Source of the DNA: Chromatiales bacterium
Lineage (GTDB): Bacteria; Pseudomonadota; Gammaproteobacteria; UBA6429; Thiohalophilaceae
Length of the DNA stretch: 11,442 nucleotides
Reading direction: 5' to 3'
NCBI GenBank assembly: GCA_027057985.1
Contig: JALUTJ010000292.1
Coordinates: forward strand, 1 to 11,442
The translations under genes and the position numbers were made by a program. The notes under the pieces were generated by a model. It saw only the letters and a program-made list of their open reading frames with translations. It ran no database searches and had not been told where the DNA came from. Shown here one piece after another: positions 6,042 through 11,442 of this stretch. Position 1 is the first letter of the stretch. Each line of letters opens with the position of its first letter.

Positions 6042-7457
6042 ATGGGTATTAATACAAACAAGGACAGTATCTGGGTTGTCGATGATGATCGTTCAATACG
6101 CTGGGTACTGGAAAAAGCCTTAAGCAAGGCCGACATGGATGTACGTACATTCGAAGAAGCAGACAGTGTTATGCGTGCGCTGGAACGTAACCAGCCGGAT
6201 GCAATTATCAGTGATGTGCGTATGCCGGGTATGGATGGTCTTTCCATGCTCGACAAGGTTCATGCAAAACATCCAGACCTTCCCGTTATCATTATTACGG
6301 CACATTCTGATCTCGATAGCGCGGTATCCGCCTATGAAGGTGGTGCATTTGAATACCTGCCGAAACCGTTTGATATCGATGAAGCGGTAGAGCTGACGCG
6401 CCGTGCTGTCAGGCATTACCATGAAGTGGCAAAGGAGCAGCCGGCCGAGGAAATGCAGGAAAAAGAAATTATCGGTGAAGCCCCCTCGATGCAGGAAGTG
6501 TTTCGTGCCATTGGCCGCCTGTCACGATCAAATATTACGGTGTTGATTAATGGTGAATCAGGAACGGGTAAAGAACTGGTTGCCGAAGCATTACATCGCC
6601 ACAGTCCACGGGCAGATAATGCCTTTATTGCTCTGAACATGGCGGCGATACCACGTGATTTACTGGAATCCGAACTTTTTGGGCATGAAAAGGGTGCCTT
6701 TACCGGGGCGCAGGCCGCACGAAAGGGCCGGTTTGAACAGGCAGACGGCGGCACATTGTTCCTCGATGAAATCGGTGATATGCCAGCTGAATTACAGACT
6801 CGCCTGCTTCGTGTGCTGGCCGATGGTGAGTTTTACCGGGTGGGTGGACATAGCCCGGTAAAAGTGGATGTTCGTATTATCGCGGCAACACATCAGAACC
6901 TGGAAGAACGAGTGGAAGCCGGTGAGTTCCGTGAAGATCTCTTCCACCGTCTGAATGTGATTCGCATCCATATCCCGGCATTGCGTGAGCGACGCGAAGA
7001 TATTGGCCTGCTGGTCAAGCACTTTCTGCAAAATGCCGCAGCAGAACTGAATATGGAACCAAAAACGCTGGATGAAGAGTCCCTGGCTTTTCTGAGCAGT
7101 CTGGACTGGCCAGGCAATGTGCGCCAGTTACAGAACACCTGTCGCTGGCTTACCGTAATGGCACCGGGACAGGAAGTGCATATTGATGATCTGCCACCGG
7201 AATTACTGAAAAAAGAATCCACGACTCAGATGAGTGATGACTGGGTCAAAGTATTACAGCACTGGGCGGAGCGGCAACTGGCAAATGGCGAAAAAGATCT
7301 ATTCGACAAGGCGACACCCGATTTTGAAAGAGTGCTGATCCAGGCTGCACTACATGCCGCAGGTGGACGACGACAGGATGCCGCACGTCTGCTCGGTTGT
7401 GGACGAAACACACTGACACGCAAGATCAAAGAGCTGGGAATGGAAGACAGCGTGTAA
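6042..7457 (+). CDS. ntrC: Nitrogen regulation response regulator NtrC (NRI), sigma-54 activator
   Basis: This 471-residue protein is the DNA-binding partner of NtrB. When phosphorylated it oligomerises on enhancers and uses ATP to open sigma-54 promoters. The receiver domain (about 8-125) has the acidic pocket VVDDD (Asp14-16) and phosphoacceptor Asp58 in ISDVRMPGMDG. The AAA+ domain has Walker A GESGTGKE (171-178), the sigma-54-contacting GAFTGA loop (218-223) and Walker B LFLDEIGD (Asp242-Glu243). The Fis-type helix-turn-helix is at the end (about 443-465; AARLLGCGRNTLTRKIKELG). All key residues are intact and the length matches E. coli NtrC (469). AAAAGG at 6024-6029 is the best ribosome-binding site, somewhat far from the ATG. 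Likely targets in this window are the sites at 2506-2555 and 4775-4791. No clear terminator directly follows; the hairpin-rich element at 7505-7753 comes next. The E. coli name is glnG. Confidence 0.97.
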   Translation: MGINTNKDSIWVVDDDRSIRWVLEKALSKADMDVRTFEEADSVMRALERNQPDAIISDVRMPGMDGLSMLDKVHAKHPDLPVIIITAHSDLDSAVSAYEGGAFEYLPKPFDIDEAVELTRRAVRHYHEVAKEQPAEEMQEKEIIGEAPSMQEVFRAIGRLSRSNITVLINGESGTGKELVAEALHRHSPRADNAFIALNMAAIPRDLLESELFGHEKGAFTGAQAARKGRFEQADGGTLFLDEIGDMPAELQTRLLRVLADGEFYRVGGHSPVKVDVRIIAATHQNLEERVEAGEFREDLFHRLNVIRIHIPALRERREDIGLLVKHFLQNAAAELNMEPKTLDEESLAFLSSLDWPGNVRQLQNTCRWLTVMAPGQEVHIDDLPPELLKKESTTQMSDDWVKVLQHWAERQLANGEKDLFDKATPDFERVLIQAALHAAGGRRQDAARLLGCGRNTLTRKIKELGMEDSV

Positions 7458-7504
7458 TTAGTTGTTCTAAATACCTGTTCACTGAAGGCTAATGAAAGAG
7501 TTTA

Positions 7505-7753
7505 GGAGGTAGAAAGCCCATTGTCGATCAAGACCGTGGGCCGCAGGGGCAAGGATTGTTCCAGACAATCCTGTTGCATTTCCGCCATCCCTGGCGGTCA
7601 AGGCGGCCCCCGAGCCTACAGGGGTGAGTTTTGTTACTAACGAAACGAACGGGAGCACAGGGAGGTGCGACCTGGACTTTCTTTGTGGAGCTGGAGGCGT
7701 AACAAAGAAAGTATTTACGGCGTGTCTTGATCGGCAATGGCTGAAGTACCTCT
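7505..7753. mobile_element. MITE-like non-coding element with terminal inverted repeats
   Basis: This 249-bp stretch has 30-bp ends (7505-7534 and 7724-7753) that are inverted copies at about 22 of 30 positions: GAGGTA at the outside, then a diverged patch, then CCATTGYCGATCAAGAC with one mismatch. The pentamer GTTTA directly flanks both sides (7500-7504 and 7754-7758), as a target-site duplication would. The interior is a series of hairpins: AGGATTGT/ACAATCCT (7552-7572), CCGCCA/TGGCGG (7582-7597), TTTTGTTA/TAACGAAA (about 7630-7646) and an 11-bp stem (7676-7712). No transposase or credible gene is present. It lies between convergent ntrC and the MshQ-like gene. A dispersed non-autonomous element or structured intergenic repeat is most likely; only one copy is visible, so mobility is inferred. 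Confidence 0.6.
7676..7712. other. Perfect 11-bp stem-loop within the MITE-like element
   Basis: ACTTTCTTTGT (7676-7686) and ACAAAGAAAGT (7702-7712) are exact reverse complements around a 15-base loop. It is the strongest secondary structure between the two convergent genes and could slow or end transcription from either side, though neither arm is followed by the T-tract of a standard intrinsic terminator. Confidence 0.5.
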
Positions 7754-7828
7754 GTTTACAATGAGCAAAATTACATTTTAAGTCTTTAAACTGGCTAGGT
7801 ATTTGGAACAGCTAATTAGAACGCGCCG

Positions 7829-10800
7829 CTAGAAAACCTCACGCCAGTGAATAATCCGATCATCACCACGGTAAATACCAAACGAGGCCGTCCCGAGTGG
7901 ATCGTTGTCATGATTGCCATCACCATCCCAGTCAAACTTTAACCAGGCAGGGGATGTCAGACTGACACCAATATCACCGGTAAAACCCGCACCCGGTGCC
8001 TTGAGATTGATATTAAAGCTGCCACTCGAAGGTGGTTCGCTAAACTGGGGTTTACTGGCATCAGCGGTACAGGTGAAGTCCGTCGTGCCAATACTATTGC
8101 CTGCATCATCCCAGAGACAGGTTTGTCCATTACCGGTTCCCAGAGTTATCGGATCAGTACCAATATCGGAGAGCACAACATCGATGGTAGTACAGGTATC
8201 AGCCGTATTCACTGCAAAATCGCCCGAGGTATAGTATTCAACGCCAGCGGTAACGGCCAGATCAACCAGCTCTGAGCCAAAGGTATTTTGTACCCGGGTG
8301 CGACCACTACGAATCTCGGTACTGCCTTCAGTATAGCCATTTGAAGAAATAGCGGTATCAGTCGTATCGGTGGCGCGTATCGCCAGGTTATAGGGCTCGG
8401 TTTCTTTACTGTTAAAAGTATAGCTAATCGTTGACTGTGTACCAATTCCAGCAGTGAACGAGGTAATACTATTATTGCTAAAGCTGCCATTGGCGGTAGC
8501 TGGAACAGTGGCATCCGATAGCGCGGTGCCAAAGGCAAAGGCATCACGGTAATTTTGTGTGGTAGCATTGAAAAGATTGCGGGCGTAAGCAGTAACCGTG
8601 AATGGTTGACCGGAATAAGTAAAGCTGGAACCACCACTACAGCCGTGGGTAACCAGGGTTTCAAAATGGTGCGGATAAAAACGTCCAACATAACTACTGC
8701 GACCAAGGAGTTTTGCCGTTTCGGTGGCACCGATGCCGAGATAATCGCCATCGTTTACGTTTGAATATATTTCGATAATGCCCACCTCGGGGAAATTAAT
8801 GGTTGAAGAACTGCCTGTACCATTTGCGATATTAAAGCTGGTAATACGGCGGCCATTGGCGGAAGAATCACCAAGCCCAGGATCGGTACCGGGTGAAGGT
8901 TGATTGAGCAGTGAGTTAAGGACGACCTGCTCTATTGTACTTTCCTGACCATAGTTTAAGGTGACGGTATTATCCGATAGATCCGCATTATTTGCAGGGT
9001 TAGTGTCGGTAGCTTCATGACCATCGGCAATACCATCATTGGCGGTACCGGATGGATTACCATCATCATCCGCCTGCTGCCAGGCAACACCGCGTACGTT
9101 AACGGTGAAGTCAGTACCTGCCGTGGTAAAGGCTGAACCGGCGGCACTGCTTGCTGCCGGATTACCAGTGATAGTGGTATAAAAGGCAAAGGGGCGAACG
9201 ACAAAAGAGGCACTGCCTGACATATAGTTACCTGAAGGGGTAGTACCATCTGCCAGCAGGATATTATGACGGGCATGTAATTCCATAGCGCCTGCTTCTG
9301 GATAGGTGAAGCTAATTGTTGCCTTACCGTTAGCATCAAAGGCAATCGAACGAGTATCATAACTACTACTACCCGCAGCACCATTATCATTATTGGTTGC
9401 TGTCAGGTCACCCGTTACTGTCGCACTGGTGAGGTTAAAAAGTTTCCCTGCAATACAACTGGATGGATTCTTACATTCTGCGGCAAAATCAATATTCAGG
9501 GTTTGATTCTGGAAAGCAGGAAGACACTGAGACGGATCATTGTCTGAGGCACGTACCGCCTGCAGGGTAATCGTTTTAGCATTATAACCCGTATCAGAGG
9601 GTTTGCCCGATAACTGCACAGGTATGGTAGTATTGCCATCCGTTTCATTATTAAAAATAAAGCCACTACTGCTAAAAACGAGATCACAGCTGATCACATT
9701 ACCGGCGCTGTCTTTGCAGACATTGGCGTTTGAAGGTGTGGGACTAATGCTGCTGGTGCTGAGTGTCACCGTTTCTGCAACAGTATGTTTTAATCTGTAA
9801 TTTGCCGAGCCGGTAAATGTCTTGCTGTCACCACTTACCCAGCCAGTTGGTGATAATGTAACAGAAACAATATTTGGATAAAGCGGTGTTGTACAGTTCG
9901 CATTGGCGCAGGCCTTAACTGTGATATCTTCCGCGTTACAGGTGACAGCGTTACCATCATGAATAAATTCTAGATGATGAAATGGGGTAGAGACAGGCTT
10001 CAGGGTTAATGCATTAATATCAGCATTGCCAGAAAATCTATTTTCATCAAAATAAACAGAAGCAGTATTAGCAACAGGATCATATTCTACTATTGAGCCA
10101 TCACTAAAAGTTGTCCCGGCCAAAGTAGCAGAACCTGTTGTTGAAAGAAGAATATGACCATTTGACATAATATAAACGCCATCGACATCTTCATTTGTAT
10201 TACTAAACAGGTTACCACCATCGAAGTAAAGGCTTGCAGTTTTAGTGACCGGATCATAGGCTACCAGGTCATCATCTCCAAAATTTAAACCTCCCAGTCT
10301 GGCATTTCCTGTCGTTGATAATATAATTCGACCATCATCCAGAATATGAACAGCATCAATATCTTCATTGCCATTGCTGAAATTAGCACCACCATCGAAA
10401 TAGAGCGTAGCAGTATCGGTAGAAGGGTCATAAGCAACCAGGTCATCATCTCCAAAAGAGAGGCCACCAAGAGTTGCATTCCCGGTAGTTGACAGGATAA
10501 TCACACCATTGGCAAGAACATGAACCGCATTGATGTCTTCATTAGCAGAGAAAAGATTTTCATTAAAATATAAAGATGCGCTATTTAAGGTAGCATTATA
10601 TTCAGCCAGTGAGCCATCAGAAAATGTTAAGCTGCCAAGAGTTTCAGTCTGATCAGTAGAAATAATGAGATTCTGAGCACTACTACCGCAAGAGGGACAG
10701 CTACGATTAGTTGGATCGGGATTATTATAATAACCGTTAATTTCCTCGGTTGGGAGTGCGCGCCGATAAATCCGTACTTCATCGATTAGACCATCAAATT

Positions 10801-11442
10801 CACGTCCTGCAAAGAACTGATCTGCACCAATATGTAAAGGATCGGTATTGGTGAGAAGTGTTTCATTATAATTTCGGGTGCCGCGTTCGACGCCATTGAT
10901 AACAATTCGCTGGCTGCCTGGTTCATAGACAATCGCAACATGAGTCCAGGTGTTGGTGGGTATGGTCGTGGTAGAAGTAAAAGAACGAGTATTTCCAGCG
11001 CTATTGTTCCACCACCAGTAGATTCTACCTGAGGAATCAATATGAAATTCATAATTCTCATCCTTGGAGACAATAGATTTAAGGCCACTGGATGGGATTG
11101 AGCGTGGCCGGATCCAGGCCATAACTGTTAATGTATTCGGGAGATCAAGAGCATTTGTATACGGGACCTCAGCATAATCATTCACCCCGTCTAGAGATAG
11201 TGCGGTACAAATTTTACCTGTAGCCGTAGTAATGCCATTGACTGGATTAGCGTTGATACCATTACCGCTAACATCCTTGATATCACCGGCTGAGCTCAGG
11301 TTACAGTCATCCATTGTCCAGTTAGCAACCAGACCGTAAAGTGTGCTGACTTCAGTTTGACTGAGTTCATGATTATAGATACGGACATCATCCAGACGTC
11401 CATCAAGCTGGTCACTGTTTTGTACTGTAACGGGGTTGCTAT
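7829..11442 (-). CDS. MshQ-like surface protein: LamG domains, four-repeat module, DUF6701 C-terminus (N-terminus outside window)
   Basis: The frame is open from the stop (7829-7831) to the window edge, giving about 1203 residues. The ATG at 11312-11314 is internal, because codons beyond it continue a recognisable domain. In protein order: the tail of one LamG/concanavalin-like domain (LDGRLDDVRIYNHELS, about 11408-11361); a full LamG domain (about 11320-10720; LSLDGVNDYAEVPY, TLTVMAWIRPRS, FDGLIDEVRIYRRAL); a Cys pair (SCPSCGSS); four repeats of 54-58 residues (10672-9995); and about 700 residues matching the MshQ/DUF6701 type. Evidence for the last is GRFYPHHFE followed by a Cys and SGQPFTVTAYARN, and the terminal FGIYRGDDRIIHWREVF. 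MshQ is encoded in the MSHA type IV pilus locus and is thought to be a large exported, possibly adhesive, protein, so pilin-like mshO/mshP-type genes may lie upstream beyond the window. The signal peptide and full length cannot be seen. Confidence 0.85.
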   Translation of the reverse strand, partial: SNPVTVQNSDQLDGRLDDVRIYNHELSQTEVSTLYGLVANWTMDDCNLSSAGDIKDVSGNGINANPVNGITTATGKICTALSLDGVNDYAEVPYTNALDLPNTLTVMAWIRPRSIPSSGLKSIVSKDENYEFHIDSSGRIYWWWNNSAGNTRSFTSTTTIPTNTWTHVAIVYEPGSQRIVINGVERGTRNYNETLLTNTDPLHIGADQFFAGREFDGLIDEVRIYRRALPTEEINGYYNNPDPTNRSCPSCGSSAQNLIISTDQTETLGSLTFSDGSLAEYNATLNSASLYFNENLFSANEDINAVHVLANGVIILSTTGNATLGGLSFGDDDLVAYDPSTDTATLYFDGGANFSNGNEDIDAVHILDDGRIILSTTGNARLGGLNFGDDDLVAYDPVTKTASLYFDGGNLFSNTNEDVDGVYIMSNGHILLSTTGSATLAGTTFSDGSIVEYDPVANTASVYFDENRFSGNADINALTLKPVSTPFHHLEFIHDGNAVTCNAEDITVKACANANCTTPLYPNIVSVTLSPTGWVSGDSKTFTGSANYRLKHTVAETVTLSTSSISPTPSNANVCKDSAGNVISCDLVFSSSGFIFNNETDGNTTIPVQLSGKPSDTGYNAKTITLQAVRASDNDPSQCLPAFQNQTLNIDFAAECKNPSSCIAGKLFNLTSATVTGDLTATNNDNGAAGSSSYDTRSIAFDANGKATISFTYPEAGAMELHARHNILLADGTTPSGNYMSGSASFVVRPFAFYTTITGNPAASSAAGSAFTTAGTDFTVNVRGVAWQQADDDGNPSGTANDGIADGHEATDTNPANNADLSDNTVTLNYGQESTIEQVVLNSLLNQPSPGTDPGLGDSSANGRRITSFNIANGTGSSSTINFPEVGIIEIYSNVNDGDYLGIGATETAKLLGRSSYVGRFYPHHFETLVTHGCSGGSSFTYSGQPFTVTAYARNLFNATTQNYRDAFAFGTALSDATVPATANGSFSNNSITSFTAGIGTQSTISYTFNSKETEPYNLAIRATDTTDTAISSNGYTEGSTEIRSGRTRVQNTFGSELVDLAVTAGVEYYTSGDFAVNTADTCTTIDVVLSDIGTDPITLGTGNGQTCLWDDAGNSIGTTDFTCTADASKPQFSEPPSSGSFNINLKAPGAGFTGDIGVSLTSPAWLKFDWDGDGNHDNDPLGTASFGIYRGDDRIIHWREVF
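9995..10672 (-). repeat. Four tandem 54-58-residue repeats inside the MshQ-like protein
   Basis: Four consecutive units are encoded at 10505-10672, 10331-10504, 10157-10330 and 9995-10156 (56, 58, 58 and 54 residues). Each has the pattern [IL]ILSTTG.ATLGG..F.D.DLVAYDP.T.TASLYFD...F....EDI(D/N)AVH(V/I)L..G. The middle two are closest, and their DNA still shares AGGTCATCATCTCCAAAA at a 174-bp spacing, pointing to fairly recent duplication. The repeats look like four-stranded sheets of the kind found in beta-propellers, but four is few for a closed propeller. I cannot name a family for the unit with confidence. Confidence 0.85.

Noticed and set aside
7528..7737. 69-codon reading frame on the minus strand inside the MITE-like element
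   Set aside because: It is built from the hairpin and inverted-repeat sequence, has no recognisable domain, and looks like a typical spurious frame of such repeats.
10157..10504. Regularly spaced repeats as a CRISPR array
   Set aside because: The repeats are in frame, about 174 bp long, and code for similar protein units; there are no short direct repeats with unique spacers and no cas genes.
11312..11314. ATG on the minus strand as the start of the MshQ-like gene
   Set aside because: In-frame codons beyond it continue a LamG domain to the window edge, and there is no signal peptide after this Met.

Overview
The window looks like chromosomal DNA of a gammaproteobacterium of moderate GC content. 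The best clues are a type I glutamine synthetase carrying the adenylylation-loop tyrosine, the gene order glnA - DUF4124 gene - ntrB - ntrC, NtrC and sigma-54 control sites of enterobacterial type, and a large MshQ-like (MSHA pilus locus) surface protein. The tRNA-thiolation-like PP-loop protein next to a TusA-type sulfur carrier would suit a sulfur-metabolising lineage, but that is only a suggestion.

Layout: (1) 1-2497, plus strand: the 3' part of a PP-loop/NFACT-R RNA-thiolation-type gene, a tusA-like gene, and a CDF-family metal-cation transporter gene overlapping tusA by 4 bases. (2) 2498-2712: a regulatory region with a perfect palindromic NtrC site, a weaker second site, a full IHF consensus match and a strong sigma-54 promoter. 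(3) 2713-4169: glnA and its intrinsic terminator. (4) 4219-4757: a small secreted DUF4124 protein gene with a possible sigma-70 promoter. (5) 4775-7457: a second NtrC-site/sigma-54-promoter module driving ntrB and ntrC. (6) 7505-7753: a hairpin-rich, MITE-like element with imperfect terminal inverted repeats and a possible 5-bp target duplication, sitting between convergent genes. (7) 7829-11442, minus strand: the C-terminal ~1200 residues of an MshQ-like protein, whose N-terminus lies outside the window.

How it works together: NtrB and NtrC form the nitrogen-limitation two-component system. Phosphorylated NtrC should bind the sites at 2506-2555 and switch on glnA from the sigma-54 promoter at 2627-2642, with IHF bending the DNA between them. 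The site at 4775-4791 and the sigma-54-type promoter at 4917-4932 imply that ntrBC is also switched on by its own product, a positive loop separate from glnA. I see no wholly new system. The parts most worth a second look are the NtrC/sigma-54 wiring of ntrBC, the MITE-like element, the four-repeat module in the MshQ-like protein, and the CxxC + NFACT-R thiolase paired with TusA.
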